Shown one piece after another: positions 47,080 through 57,197 of a stretch of 64,000 bases of DNA (the stretch's first letter is position 1; every line of letters starts with the position of its first letter). A program made the translations under genes and the position numbers. Source of the stretch: Hoylesella shahii DSM 15611 = JCM 12083 (GTDB taxonomy: Bacteria > Bacteroidota > Bacteroidia > Bacteroidales > Bacteroidaceae); contig NZ_BAIZ01000005.1 of NCBI RefSeq assembly GCF_000613445.1, positions 44,212 through 108,211 on the forward strand. The letters run 5' to 3'. The notes under the pieces were generated by a model. It was not told the origin of the DNA, made no database searches, and saw nothing but the letters and a program-made list of their open reading frames with translations.

Positions 47080-48740
47080 ATGCTAACACAACTTTATATA
47101 AAGAATTTCGCACTTATCGACGAGCTAGACATGGATTTTCGCTCGGGGTTTTCGGTTATAACTGGCGAAACTGGAGCAGGAAAGAGCATCATACTTGGTG
47201 CTCTTGGACTGGTTATGGGGCAACGGGCCGATGTGAAAAGCATTAAGCATGGTGCCGAAAAGTGCACTGTTGAGGCCCATTTCGATATCGCGCCCTATGC
47301 GTTGGAGTCGTTTTTTGATAACAACGACCTGGATTATGATGCCAAAGATTGCATCATACGTCGAGAAATTAGCGCTTCGGGCAAGAGTAGGGCGTTCATT
47401 AACGATGCTCCTGCTCCTCTATCACTGGTCAAAGAGCTGGGCGAACGCCTCATTGATATCCATAGCCAGCACCAAAATTTGTTGTTGAATAAAGAGGATT
47501 TTCAACTTAATGTAATTGATTTAATAGCTCAAAACGCCACTCAAACAGCTGAATATTCCGAAGCTTACAACCAATATAAAGAGGCTGAGAAAGCACTAAA
47601 ACAGCTAGAAGAACTCATTAAAGACAATAAGGAACGCGAAGACTACCTGCGTTTTCAACATGCCGAACTGGAGGAAGCTAAGCTAGAAGACGGTCAGCAG
47701 GAAGCTTTAGAACAAGAGTCGGAGATGATGTCGCATGCTGAAGATATTAAAGCAGCCCTTTATCAGGCTGTTGAAGGCATCGATGGAGATAACAATGGCA
47801 TGCTTGGAAACTTGCATAGCTATGTGGGACGTCTGCACGACATCGAAGATATTTATCCCCATGTAAAAGAGTTGGCCGAAAGATTGGACAATTGTTACAT
47901 CGAACTCAAGGATATTGCCCAAGACTTAAGTTCTCAGGTGGAGGATGTTGACTTCGACCCTCAACGTCTTGACGAGATTACACAAAGGCTCAACACCATC
48001 TATTCTTTAGAAAAAAAATATCGGCTTGATAGCGTTGCTCAACTTATAGCATTACACAACGATATTAAACAGCAACTACAACACATCGACAATGGAGAGG
48101 CCGATGTGGAAGAATGTCGTAAAAAGATGGAACAATGGTTGATAGTGTGTCAAGATAAGGCTGCTAAACTTACGACTGTTCGACAAAAAAGTGCACAACA
48201 GATTGAACAACAACTTAAGGTAATGCTCATGGAATTGGGTATCCCCAAGGTGCAATTCCAAATTGCATTGACACCAAAAGAACTTTCGCCCAATGGTTGC
48301 GATAAGGTTTCTTTCTTGTTTAGCGCCAACACCAATACAGCCCTGCAGCCAGTTAGTCAGGTGGCTTCGGGTGGTGAAATTGCTCGCGTTATGCTTTCGT
48401 TAAAGGCAATGATAAGCAATGCTGTTAAACTTCCCACCATCATCTTCGATGAAATAGACACAGGTGTGAGCGGTAGAGTGGCCGAAAAAATGGCGAACAT
48501 CATGCTGATATGGGTAAAACCGACCGCCAAGTGATTGCCATCACCCACCTACCACAGATTGCTGCTCTGGGTTCAACTCATTATATGGTGTCGAAAGAAG
48601 AAACCGAACAGGGCACAGTAAGCCACATGAGCCTACTTCAACCAAACGAACGAATTAGCGAAATAGCCAAAATGCTGAGCGGAAGCGACGTCTCGGCTGC
48701 GGCTATAGATAACGCCAAGACCCTTCTTGGCATTCAATGA
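47080..48740 (+). CDS. recN: DNA repair protein RecN (frameshifted)
   Basis: SMC-like ATPase for double-strand break repair. Walker A is GETGAGKSIILGALGLVMGQ; a long coiled coil fills about residues 150-350 (EAEKALKQLEELIKDNKERED onward); the signature VASGGEIARVMLSLK and Walker B TIIFDEIDTGVSGRVAEKMA follow. The frame slips near 48503 (ATGCTG for ATGGCTG); adding a G joins MANIMADMGKTDRQVIAITHLPQIAALG, the last family block. About 553 residues. Its stop overlaps an upstream ATG of the next gene. Confidence 0.94.
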
Positions 48741-48760
48741 ATATAACAGAAACAGTAAAT

Positions 48761-50412
48761 ATGAAATCTTTTTGCTTATCTCTGCTCTTCACATGTTTCG
48801 CCCTCGGTGCGCTAGCACAATCGGCCAATGTGCAGAAAGTGTCTAAATCGGTGTTCAGTCTCACCACATTTAAGAAAGATGGTAGTCTGCTTGCCTCGGG
48901 TAGGGGTGTGTTTGTGGGCACCAATGGCGAAGCAGTTAGCACCTGGCTCCCTTTATTGGTGCCGATAGTGCTATTGTTATAGATGCCAATGGCAATAAAC
49001 ACACAGTGGATGTTATATATGGCGCAAGCGAGGTCTACGACCTTTGTAAGTTTAAGGTGAATGCTATTACTACGCCTTCGCCGGCTGCCAAGACGCAAAA
49101 CGCTGTTGGGGCACGTGCCTGGCTGGTGCAATATTCCACAGGAAGAGCACAAACAAGTTCGCTCAAGGTGACTAAAGCCGAAACCTTTATGACTAACTTT
49201 CAGTTTTATCAGTATGATGGTCAAACCGATAATATACATGTTGGATGCCCTGTTACCAACGATAAAGGCGAGGTTATGGGTTTGTTGCAACACTCTAAGG
49301 TGACTGGCGAGTTTAGCTCTGTTGATGTTCGATTTGCAGAAACATTCAAAACCTCTGGCCTCTCTGTAAACGAACCCATCCTAAAACAAACCACAATACG
49401 CATGGCATTGCCCGATAAACAAGACCAAGCATTGCTTATGTTGATGCTCGAAGCTGGCCAAACCTCGGCATCACGCTATCAACGATATGTGGAAGACTTC
49501 ATCCAAAAGTTCCCTAAAGCTGTTGAAGGTTATGTCTCGTTGGCCGAATTCTACCTCGGAAAGAACGATGTTGCCAAGGCCAATGCCACTATGCAGACGG
49601 CTTTGAGTATGGTGGAGAAGAAGGATGAGGCTCATTATAACTTGGCTAAGCTTATCTATCAGAAGGAGGTGAAGTTGCCAAACGTTTCTTATCCTCAATG
49701 GAATGTTGACTTGGCATTGGTCGAAGCCAATAAGGCTTACAGCATTAACCCCCTGCCTTTGTACAAACATTTGGAGGCACAGATTATTTATTTCAAGGGT
49801 GATTATGCTAAAGCGTACGACCAGTTCATGACTTTGACCAAAACCAATCTTCGTAATGGCGAATTGTTCTACGAGGCTGCACAATGCAAGCAACAGCTTA
49901 AAGCTCCCTTTGATGAAATTCTAACTTTGCTCGATAGTGCAGTGACTGCGCAAGATGCACGGTTGTCTGCACCTTATGTGCTGGCTAGGGGTACGGCTTT
50001 GCATGGCGCGAAGCAATATCGCAAGGCCATTGTAGACTATAACCGCTACGACAGTTTGTTGCAAGGACGTGCCTCGCACGACTTCTATTATACGCGTGCA
50101 CTGTGCGAAGTAGAGTTGCGCCAATTCCAACAGGCACTCAACGATTATGCGCATGCCATTGTTCTTAATCGCACCGAGCCTACTTATTATGCCGAAATGG
50201 CACAGTTGCAGTTGCGTGTTAATCAAAAAGAAGATGCCGTTTTAACGGCCGATTTGGGTTTGCGTGTCGCTCCAAACTATTCCGACCTTTACCTCATTAA
50301 AGGTCTTGCCTTGATAAACGATAATAAGAAGGCCGATGGTATGGCCGCATTGAATAAGGCTAAAGAGTTGGGCGATGCCCGAGCCGACGAGCTGATAAAG
50401 AAATATAAGTAG
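48761..50412 (+). CDS. Secreted trypsin-like domain plus TPR protein (frameshifted)
   Basis: Secreted protein starting at ATG 48761 with MKSFCLSLLFTCFALGALAQ. An N-terminal trypsin-like region (residues about 25-210) keeps the fold pattern (VFSLTTFKKDGSLLASGRGVFVGTNGEAVS and GCPVTNDKGEVMGLLQHSK), but I see no clear catalytic triad. The frame slips near 48945 (GG for GGG), joining STWAPFIGADSAIVIDANGNKHTVDV. Residues about 215-550 are TPR repeats (e.g. YFKGDYAKAYDQF; DYAHAIVLNRTEPTYYAEMAQLQ). About 550 residues. A scaffold in the periplasm is likely; role unknown. Confidence 0.82.
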
Positions 50413-50567
50413 ACTAAAGGCGTGGGGTGGGCGCTAGGTTGCATTTCGTGGTATGTATACTGCAACTTCCCTCTTGCTTCTGTCACTGCAACGGCAGCCC
50501 ATCCCATCGCATTTAGTACTTCACACACAACCCTCGCACTGCCTTTGTTGCAGTTTGTTATTGCATA

Positions 50568-51183
50568 ATGGAACAACAATATCCCTCCGTGCTCTTAGAA
50601 AAAGCCGTGTCTGAATTTAGCCGTTTGCCTGGTATCGGTCGCAAAACGGCTCTCAGGTTGGTGCTGCATCTGCTTAAAACGCGCGTAGAAGACGTTTGAG
50701 TCTTTTTCTTCGTCTATCCTTAAAATGCGAACAGAGATTAAGTACTGTCAACGCTGTCACAACATCAGCGACACCGAAACCTGTGACATTTGTGCCAATC
50801 CGCGACGCGACGCCTCCACCATTTGTGTGGTAGAGAATATTCAAGACGTGATGGCTATTGAAAATACACAGCAGTTTAACGGACTTTATCATGTTCTGGG
50901 CGGGGTTATATCGCCCATGGATGGCGTTGGACCTAACGACATTGAAATCAATTCGCTGGTAGAAAGAGTTGCTAATGGTGGTGTCAACGAGGTGATTTTG
51001 GCACTGAGTAGCACCATGGAGGGCGACACCACCAATTATTATATATCCCGCAAGATTGCACCCTACAAAGTGAAAACAAGCGTTATTGCTCGCGGTATCT
51101 CTGTGGGCGACGAAATAGAATATACCGATGAGGTGACGCTTGGCCGTTCTATCCTCAACCGAACATCAATAGGAGAAACATAA
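50568..51183 (+). CDS. recR: Recombination protein RecR (frameshifted)
   Basis: Works with RecF and RecO to load RecA. HhH motif [20 protein letters not shown], the C4 zinc finger [16 protein letters not shown], the Toprim domain [28 protein letters not shown] and [15 protein letters not shown] are all seen. The frame slips at 50695-50697 (TTT for TT); removing a T joins [22 protein letters not shown]. About 204 residues, as expected. It ends one base before the next gene, forming a recR-membrane protein-glycosyltransferase-acetyltransferase run. Confidence 0.94.
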
Positions 51184-51184
51184 A

Positions 51185-51618
51185 ATGAAGACCCAACAAT
51201 TCCTTAATGTACTTTTTTATGGCAGTATAATATTGGCACTGACCTTTGTTTTATTGTTCGAAACAGACATCCTTATTGGCGGATGGTTGGCCGATAATCG
51301 CTCGGCCGACTTCCTTTGCGCTGTTTTTCTCGAACTATTGTCTATTTGCGCCATTCCCGTTGCATTTCGTTTGGTACGTCCTGGAAAATCCAATCTCTCT
51401 CGAATAAGCTATGAGCGTCGTGCTATTCTTCGTCTTTTGATGTTGAGTTTGCCCATGGTGGTCAACACTTTTGCGTATTATTCGTTCATGGGTGTGCACT
51501 ATGCTACATGGCCATCATTCTTTTTATATGCTTGTTCTTCGTGATGCCAACTAAATCACGTTTCGAACGCGAACAAGCTGCTTTGCAAAACACCGATAAC
51601 ACCACCGCGAATGACTAA
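51185..51618 (+). CDS. Integral membrane protein with four predicted helices (frameshifted)
   Basis: Begins MKTQQFLNVLFYGSIILALTFVLLF (helix 1), then FLCAVFLELLSICAIPVAFRLV (helix 2) and LMLSLPMVVNTFAYYSFMGV (helix 3). The annotated frame stops at 51544, but restoring one T near 51505 gives AYMAIILFICLFFVMPTKSRFEREQAALQN, a fourth helix and a hydrophilic end; that stop (51616-51618) overlaps the start of the glycosyltransferase gene by eight bases, as expected for coupled genes. About 144 residues. No named family recognised. Confidence 0.8.
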
Positions 51619-52801
51619 ACTTACGGTGATTATTGTTAACTATAATGTGAAGTTTTATGTAGAGCAATGCTTGCTTTCACTTCGCAAAGCCTTGGCCCAT
51701 ATAGACGCCCAGGTGTATGTTGTTGACAATCATTCGCACGATGGGTCGGTGGAATATCTGCAAGAGCGTTTCCCCGAGGTAAACATTATTGCCTGTATGC
51801 ATAATAATGGTTTTGCTTATGCCAATAATTTGGCCATCAAGCAGAGCCAAAGTCAGTATGTGTTATTGCTTAATCCAGACACATTCGTGGCCGAAAACGC
51901 CATTCAAACGATGCTCGATTTTATGGATGAACATCCTTTGGCGGGTGGTGCTGGTGTGCAAATGCTGGGTGCCGACGGTCAAAAGGCGATGGAGTCGCGA
52001 CGTGGCTTGCCCTCGCCTATGGTGTCTTTTTATAAGATGAGCGGCCTCTGTGCTCGTTTCCCACAGAGTAAGCGCTTTGGTAAGTACTATCTTTCTTATT
52101 TGCCTTGGGACGCTCCAGCGCGTATTGAGGTGATAAGTGGGGCGTGTATGATGATAAGGCGTGAAGTGCTTGATAAGATAGGACTGCTTGACGAAGATTA
52201 TTTCATGTATGGCGAAGATATTGATTTGTCTTGTAGAATACTCAAAGCAGGCTACGAAAACTGGTATTTGCCGTGCCAAATACTTCATTATAAAGGCGAA
52301 AGCACGCACAAATCTTCTTTTCGTTATGTACATGTGTTCTATCAGGCCATGCTCATTTTCTTTCGCAAACATTATCGCCACACGCGTTTTTGGGTGTCTC
52401 TTCCTATCAAGGCGGCCATCTATTTCAAGGCGTGTGCGGCTTTGCTAAGCATCCAAACTCGTGCCTTGCAACGTGCCTTGGCTTTGCGACCACGCAGAAG
52501 ACCACAACCTGTATATCGTTTTTTCGGCTCTGAGTGTGCCTGTTTGGCCATCGAAAAATTGGCCCGCCATAAGGGTTTGGATGTTCAGTGCACTGTGGCC
52601 AACGAGCAAACGCTACCATTGGGACATGCCACTGAACACAACGTCTTTACCCAACCCTCTGTAATGGTTTACGATATCAGCTCTTATAGTTATCAAACCA
52701 TTCTTCATATCATGTCTATCAATCCGCAAAGGCATGTTAGTCTGGGGCTTTTTAACCCCGATACGCAGTTGCTCATCACCACTAACGATATCATTAAATG
52801 A
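51611..52801 (+). CDS. Family 2 glycosyltransferase, rhamnosyltransferase-like
   Basis: 396 residues of the GT2 class related to WbbL-type rhamnosyltransferases. Nucleotide-sugar motifs: TVIIVNYNVKFYVEQCL at the start, YVVDNHSHDGSVEYL, LLNPDTFVAENAI (DxD-like) and ISGACMMIRREVLDKIGLLDEDYFMYGEDIDLSCRI with the ED base. An amphipathic region after residue 250 (RFWVSLPIKAAIYFKACAALL) probably associates with the membrane. It overlaps the acetyltransferase gene by ATGA. Probably builds a surface polysaccharide or lipid-linked glycan. Confidence 0.91.
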   Translation: MTKLTVIIVNYNVKFYVEQCLLSLRKALAHIDAQVYVVDNHSHDGSVEYLQERFPEVNIIACMHNNGFAYANNLAIKQSQSQYVLLLNPDTFVAENAIQTMLDFMDEHPLAGGAGVQMLGADGQKAMESRRGLPSPMVSFYKMSGLCARFPQSKRFGKYYLSYLPWDAPARIEVISGACMMIRREVLDKIGLLDEDYFMYGEDIDLSCRILKAGYENWYLPCQILHYKGESTHKSSFRYVHVFYQAMLIFFRKHYRHTRFWVSLPIKAAIYFKACAALLSIQTRALQRALALRPRRRPQPVYRFFGSECACLAIEKLARHKGLDVQCTVANEQTLPLGHATEHNVFTQPSVMVYDISSYSYQTILHIMSINPQRHVSLGLFNPDTQLLITTNDIIK

Positions 52802-53310
52802 ATCATCCCCATGTAATTTTGCGTGCAATGGAGCCTGAAGACCTTGATACGCTTTATAAAATTGAGAACAATCAAGAACTTTGGGCTGTTAGTGCCACAA
52901 ATGTTCCGTACTCGCGTTTTGCTCTCCACGAATATGTAGAGACCAATACCAACGATATTTATGCCGATAAGCAGGTGCGGTTGATGATAGATAACGATGC
53001 GGGCGAGACTGTTGGCATCATTGATTTGATGAATTTTTCACCTCAACATAGTAGGGCCGAGGTTGGTATTGTTATTATGAAACCTCACCGACAAAAAGGA
53101 TATGCCACGGCAGCCATGGAAAAACTTGTGGCATATGCTCGTCAAACACTTCATCTTCACCAACTTTTCCTGGTGACCGAATGCGATAACGAGAACTGTT
53201 TACTCCTCTTTGAAAAACTGGGATTTGAAAAAACTGCTCTGCTTAAGCAGTGGCTACAACAGAAAGAGGGTGTGTATAAGGATGCTTGTTTGATGCAGTT
53301 GTTCTTATAG
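52798..53310 (+). CDS. GNAT-family N-acetyltransferase (RimJ/RimL or SpeG-like)
   Basis: 170 residues; acetyl-CoA-dependent transfer to an amine. HPHVILRAMEPEDLDTLYKIENNQELW is the usual start, VGIIDLMNFSPQHSRAEVGIVIMKPHRQKGYATAAMEKLV contains the acetyl-CoA loop (RQKGYA), and CDNENCLLLFEKLGFEKTALL matches motif B. Substrate could be a ribosomal protein N-terminus or a polyamine; sequence alone does not decide. Last gene of the recR run; family B repeats follow. Confidence 0.9.
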   Translation: MNHPHVILRAMEPEDLDTLYKIENNQELWAVSATNVPYSRFALHEYVETNTNDIYADKQVRLMIDNDAGETVGIIDLMNFSPQHSRAEVGIVIMKPHRQKGYATAAMEKLVAYARQTLHLHQLFLVTECDNENCLLLFEKLGFEKTALLKQWLQQKEGVYKDACLMQLFL

Positions 53311-53662
53311 AAGCTTACGAGTTTTAATAGCAATAACAGCTTACTAATCTCTCTATAACGCATTATTTGTGAGTGAAAACCCACTTGTACGCCCACTACA
53401 AGCCTTTTGTAGTGGGTGTACAAGAACCTTGTAGCGTGCCTACAAGCGTCTTGTAGTGACTGTACAAAGGGCTTTGTAGTGCAAGTACAAGCGTCTTGTA
53501 TTGATGCTATAGCCAAAACACAGCATTGGATTTGCAAAGTAATGCAGCATCTCAAGCCAAGAATAATGTTCCTCTTTCTTTGTTTTAAGGGTTTGTTGAC
53601 ACCATGCCATGCAGGTTTTGCATTCTTTTAAAAGCAAATTTCTGTAACCAACACTGTTTCTA
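53311..53662. other. Convergent intergenic region with family B repeats
   Basis: 352 bases between the acetyltransferase and the unknown secreted protein gene. Besides the repeat array (53395-53504) I see nothing recognisable; the short open frames across it are repeat translations. Confidence 0.7.
53395..53504. repeat. Family B 22-bp tandem repeat array, copy 2 (5 units)
   Basis: Units at 53395, 53417, 53439, 53461 and 53483, each 22 bases. Units 2, 3 and 5 have TACAAG-N3-CTTGTA; unit 4 has TACAAAG-GG-CTTTGTA, in which both arms change together so the stem is kept. A half unit precedes the array. GTG or similar follows each dyad. Confidence 0.87.
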
Positions 53663-54667
53663 CTAATTGTTCTCTCTTCTAAAACAGCCACGATTTAGGT
53701 CTATTATGTATATCTCTGCATCGGCAGCCTCTATGCTTTCAACATCGTAAGTAAGACAAACCGTCCATATTTTTCTTTTTCGTATATCGACATAATATAG
53801 TTTTTCGTAACAAGAAAGCGTGCCGGCATTGTTGTAGTATTCATAGCATAGCATAGAATCAGAAAGCACATTATTTGTCAACAGCAGGGCGTAGGTCTTG
53901 ATATGTTCTTCTATGCTGTTTATTGTTCTGTATGATTTAAACTTTATTTTATGGCTTTCATCCAAGCAAAAAAACATAGAAGGAGTATTGGAATACAGTT
54001 GATAATAATTGATTTTCAACTTTTCTAGAATACATCCACTTGCATTTTCTGCGCATGTAGTATTTACTCTTTGGACGAAGTTGTGAGTAGACACCAAACT
54101 ATCTCCTAACAATTGTGTGTTGGTTGGGTTTGTCTTGTTTAGTAGCTTCAACAGATACTTCGCTGTATTTGTGGGTGATTGCATCACATTAAAACTGTCT
54201 ACCGACGTCCATTTCCCCTCCTTTAATTGAAAAGTGGTGTATTGTGCATCGGCGTTAGGTGTGAAATCGCCCTTGGAGTTGCTTTTTATCATGCTTTTGT
54301 TTAAGGCAATAGCGTAAATGTTATACTGCTTTATGGCAGTTTTTATGTGTCGTTCTATGTCTTTGGTGTATAGGTGTGGCCGTTCATTGTCTTTGCCTTT
54401 CCAAAATCCCGCCTTATTATATACATCCCAAAAACTTCTTTCCTTGGGACTGTCACCAAGAAAATAAACAGTGTATAAGCATGTTGACGTTTCTCCTGTG
54501 AAGTAGGGTAGCATTGTTTCTTCTCCGTCTGTTAGTGCAAACGAAGATGTTCTGTGCTTTCTTTCCAAAAAGTTGGTGGTAGCTGCGCGTAAACACCAAG
54601 CGTGGACAAACACGCTGAATAGGAAAATGGCTAAAACGAAATGTCTTTTGTTTATTGTTATTGACAT
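53663..54667 (-). CDS. Secreted or membrane-anchored protein of unknown function
   Basis: 334 residues; the N-terminus MSITINKRHFVLAIFLFSVFVHAWCLRA is a signal peptide or anchor. The rest is Asn/Thr/Lys-rich with several Cys and Tyr, including ETSTCLYTVYFLGDSPKERSFWDVYNKAGFWKG and a final IEAADAEIYIIDLNRGCFRRE. I recognise no family. Base composition appears more AT-rich than in the flanking genes. A minus-strand TATATTTG at 54773-54766 could be its -7 box, giving a leader of about 100 bases. Confidence 0.75.
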   Translation of the reverse strand: MSITINKRHFVLAIFLFSVFVHAWCLRAATTNFLERKHRTSSFALTDGEETMLPYFTGETSTCLYTVYFLGDSPKERSFWDVYNKAGFWKGKDNERPHLYTKDIERHIKTAIKQYNIYAIALNKSMIKSNSKGDFTPNADAQYTTFQLKEGKWTSVDSFNVMQSPTNTAKYLLKLLNKTNPTNTQLLGDSLVSTHNFVQRVNTTCAENASGCILEKLKINYYQLYSNTPSMFFCLDESHKIKFKSYRTINSIEEHIKTYALLLTNNVLSDSMLCYEYYNNAGTLSCYEKLYYVDIRKRKIWTVCLTYDVESIEAADAEIYIIDLNRGCFRRENN

Positions 54668-54892
54668 ATGCTATGCTAGAAAGATGAAACAGCGTTTATG
54701 TTTATACTCTTGGTCGCTCATTACTAGGCAATTGCAAACAATAGTTGTTTATGTTGTTGCCTTTGCAAATATAATACTTTCTCTTAGAAAAAACGAAGGA
54801 AATGAAGCCATAAATTTGCTGCTATGGCGGTAACAATACAATCGCTGAAGCTTTAAAAATTTAATGAAGTGCTAAAAAAATGCAGCAAACAT

Positions 54893-54923
54893 TTTGTAGT
54901 TTCAATAATTATGTCTACCTTTG
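54893..54923 (+). promoter_or_regulatory. Promoter of the tRNA-Asp pair
   Basis: TTTG at 54893 and TACCTTTG at 54916-54923, 19 bases apart, 29 bases before the first tRNA. Confidence 0.75.
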
Positions 54924-54952
54924 CACCGCAATTAAGAACAGAAGCTTTTAAA

Positions 54953-55026
54953 GGTGCGTTAGTTCAGTAGGTTAGAATGCCTGCCTGTCACGCAGGAGGT
55001 CACGAGTTCGAATCTCGTACGCACCG
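54953..55026 (+). tRNA. tRNA-Asp (anticodon GTC)
   Basis: 74 bases. Acceptor arms GGTGCGT / ACGCACC with discriminator G; the anticodon stem CCTGC-CTGTCAC-GCAGG places GTC in the loop; the T arm reads CACGAGTTCGAATCTCG. CCA is not encoded, so it must be added after processing. Confidence 0.97.
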
Positions 55027-55052
55027 CAAAAGTAAAAGTTCGCACAAGGGAA

Positions 55053-55126
55053 GGTGCGTTAGTTCAGTAGGTTAGAATGCCTGCCTGTCACGCAGGAGGT
55101 CACGAGTTCGAATCTCGTACGCACCG
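55053..55126 (+). tRNA. tRNA-Asp (anticodon GTC), second copy
   Basis: Identical in sequence to the copy exactly 100 bases upstream, separated by 26 bases and probably cotranscribed. CCA not encoded. Confidence 0.97.
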
Positions 55127-55135
55127 CCTAATAAG

Positions 55136-55166
55136 AGGAACAAGAGCAATCTTGTTCCTTTTTTTA
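55136..55166 (+). terminator. Rho-independent terminator of the tRNA-Asp unit
   Basis: AGGAACAAGA / TCTTGTTCCT, ten pairs, loop GCAA, followed by seven T residues. Confidence 0.9.
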
Positions 55167-55210
55167 TTGCTTAGCACGAAGTTGTGTCGTTCTACTATTT
55201 CTAAAATATA

Positions 55211-55265
55211 AGAAAAGTGGGGCGTCTGTGGCTTGTAGCCGGTGCAATCCCCACTTTTCTTTTTT
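55211..55265 (-). terminator. Hairpin downstream of the MetY-type gene
   Basis: 12-base arms AGAAAAGTGGGG / CCCCACTTTTCT around a 26-base loop, with T-rich DNA on both sides. It lies between convergent units and may work both ways. Confidence 0.68.
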
Positions 55266-55313
55266 GTATTTCTAGTTTTGTTTTGTGCCGTGGTATGGCA
55301 TATAGGCTTGAAT

Positions 55314-56585
55314 TTATAGTTTATCCAATGCTTGCTTGATGTCGTCAAGTATATCGTCTACATCTTCAATGCCCACAGACAGACGGATGAGGTCGGGTGT
55401 CACACCAGCTTCGCGCAGTTGTTCGTCGGTGAGTTGGCGGTGTGTATGACTGGCAGGGTGCAGCACACAAGTACGTGCATCGGCCACATGTGTAACGATA
55501 GCCACCATCTTTAGGGCGTCCATCCACTTCGCGGCTGTGGCTCTGTCGCCTTTCAGTCCAAACGAGAGCACGCCACACGAGCCGTTGGGCAGATATTTCT
55601 TGGCCTTTTCGTGGTTGGCATCATCGGGTAGTCCACAATAGTTTACCCAAGCCACTCGTGGGTCGTTGTGTAGAAACTCGGCCACCTTTTGCGCGTTTTG
55701 ACAGTGTTGGCGCATGCGAAGGTGCAGCGTTTCTAGACCTACGTTGAGTAAGAAAGAGTTTTGAGGACCAGGAGTTGACCCCAAGTCGCGCATGAGTTGC
55801 ACCACCATTTTTGTGATGTAGGCCATCTTTCCGAAAGTCTTTGTGTAGGTTAGGCCGTGGTACGACCTATCAGGTGTGCAGAGTCCTGCAAACTTTTTGG
55901 CGCTCTTTTCCCAATCAAAGTTTCCACTATCCACCACAACGCCGCCTACAGCGGTGGCATGCCCGTCCATATATTTCGTTGTAGAGTGCGTAACAATGTC
56001 GCATCCCCAGTCGAAGGGGTTGCAATTGATGGGTGTTGCAAAGGTGTTATCCATAATCAAAGGCACGCCATTGCGGTGAGCAATGTTTGCAAACTTCTCT
56101 ATGTCGAGAACCGTTCCGCTGGGGTTAGAAATTGTTTCGCCAAACAAAAGCTTGGTGTTGGGGCGGAAAGCTGCTTGTATTTCCTCGTCCGAGGCGTCAG
56201 GATTAACAAATGTACAGTCGATACCCAGTTTCTTAAGCGTCACTGCAAAGAGGTTGAATGTGCCGCCATATATTTCGCTAGAGGTGACAAAGTGGTCGCC
56301 CGCTTCGCAAATATTAAACACAGCATAGAAGTTGGCAGCCTGTCCGCTTGATGTTAATACGGCAGCAATGCCCCCTTCAAGAGCAGCTATTTTTTTAGCA
56401 ACAGCATCGTTGGTGGGGTTTTGTAGACGCGAGTAAAAGTAGCCTTCTTTTTTCAAATCGAAAAGCATGGCCATTTCTTCTGTATTTTCGTACTTAAACG
56501 TTGTGCTTTGAATGATGGGTAACACACGGGGCTCTCCGTTTTTAGGTTCCCATCCAGCTTGTACGCATAATGTTTGTTTCTTCAT
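55314..56585 (-). CDS. metY: O-acetylhomoserine sulfhydrylase-type PLP enzyme (MetY-like)
   Basis: Cys/Met metabolism PLP-dependent enzyme. 423 residues, the longer MetY size. [28 protein letters not shown] at the start; [25 protein letters not shown]; the aromatic stacking Tyr/phosphate loop [12 protein letters not shown]; and [16 protein letters not shown] with the PLP Lys. MetY makes homocysteine from O-acetylhomoserine and sulfide; a gamma-lyase or cysteine-forming role cannot be ruled out. It is monocistronic. TTACTTTG on the minus strand near 56625 is only a partial match to the promoter consensus. Confidence 0.9.
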   Translation of the reverse strand: MKKQTLCVQAGWEPKNGEPRVLPIIQSTTFKYENTEEMAMLFDLKKEGYFYSRLQNPTNDAVAKKIAALEGGIAAVLTSSGQAANFYAVFNICEAGDHFVTSSEIYGGTFNLFAVTLKKLGIDCTFVNPDASDEEIQAAFRPNTKLLFGETISNPSGTVLDIEKFANIAHRNGVPLIMDNTFATPINCNPFDWGCDIVTHSTTKYMDGHATAVGGVVVDSGNFDWEKSAKKFAGLCTPDRSYHGLTYTKTFGKMAYITKMVVQLMRDLGSTPGPQNSFLLNVGLETLHLRMRQHCQNAQKVAEFLHNDPRVAWVNYCGLPDDANHEKAKKYLPNGSCGVLSFGLKGDRATAAKWMDALKMVAIVTHVADARTCVLHPASHTHRQLTDEQLREAGVTPDLIRLSVGIEDVDDILDDIKQALDKL

Positions 56586-57197
56586 TTTTTATTATCCTTT
56601 AGTTGTTGGTGATGTCGTTTTATATATGCAAAGTAACTAAAAAAGCCTGAGATGCCCAAGGGTTAAGGCGATAGAATTATACATGAGGGAAGAAGAAGCG
56701 TTGGCTTTTTCGCCAATATGGATAAGCACACTTGTTCTTCTCGAAAAGTCTTATCTTGCAATTAATTACGTTAAAATAAGAAAATATTATCTCAAAAGTT
56801 TGGTTTTCTCAATAATAAGGTCTAAATTCGCAGAACTTAATTCGATTTTGAGATTGTCAAAATCACATTCCGAGGTTGGTAGCATCCTGCACCAACCTCT
56901 TTTTGTGTTTGCACTTTTCGTTGAGGCTATGCGTTTGGTGTGGTGAGTGAAGGGGGATAGTGTTTCTTGCTTCTGTGATGTGATGTTGATTGTGGCTTAT
57001 TGGCAACAGTCTGTCGCCTAATTTCATGATGTTGATGCGATGTTGTTTCATTAAATGTCAGTGATTTACACCAAAATATTTGGTAAACACGGCGAAAGTT
57101 CATATCTTTGCAAGTAACTTTTAGCGTTAATAATTCAGTAACTAAAAAGAATAAGCCTATCGATTGACGTGTACTTCATATCAAAACGATTTAGAAA
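56586..57197. other. Divergent intergenic region upstream of the second sigma gene
   Basis: 612 AT-rich bases. The clear element is the sigma-gene promoter at 57079-57110. An 87-codon open frame at 56683-56946 has no family features and I do not call it. A short inverted repeat (GAGGTTGGTAG...CACCAACCTC) lies at about 56872-56899. Confidence 0.5.
57079..57110 (+). promoter_or_regulatory. Promoter of the second ECF sigma gene
   Basis: TTTG at 57079 and TATCTTTG at 57103-57110, 20 bases apart; 87 bases upstream of the ATG. It has the housekeeping pattern, so the gene is not driven only by its own sigma factor. Confidence 0.7.

Noticed and set aside
47080..50699. Programmed ribosomal frameshifting in recN, recR and the TPR gene
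   Set aside because: The slips are at unrelated short runs in both directions, with no common slippery site or downstream structure, and many unrelated genes are affected; sequencing error explains them better.
56683..56946. 87-codon plus-strand frame before the second sigma gene
   Set aside because: No promoter or ribosome site stands out, no family features, and it ends inside AT-rich spacer.
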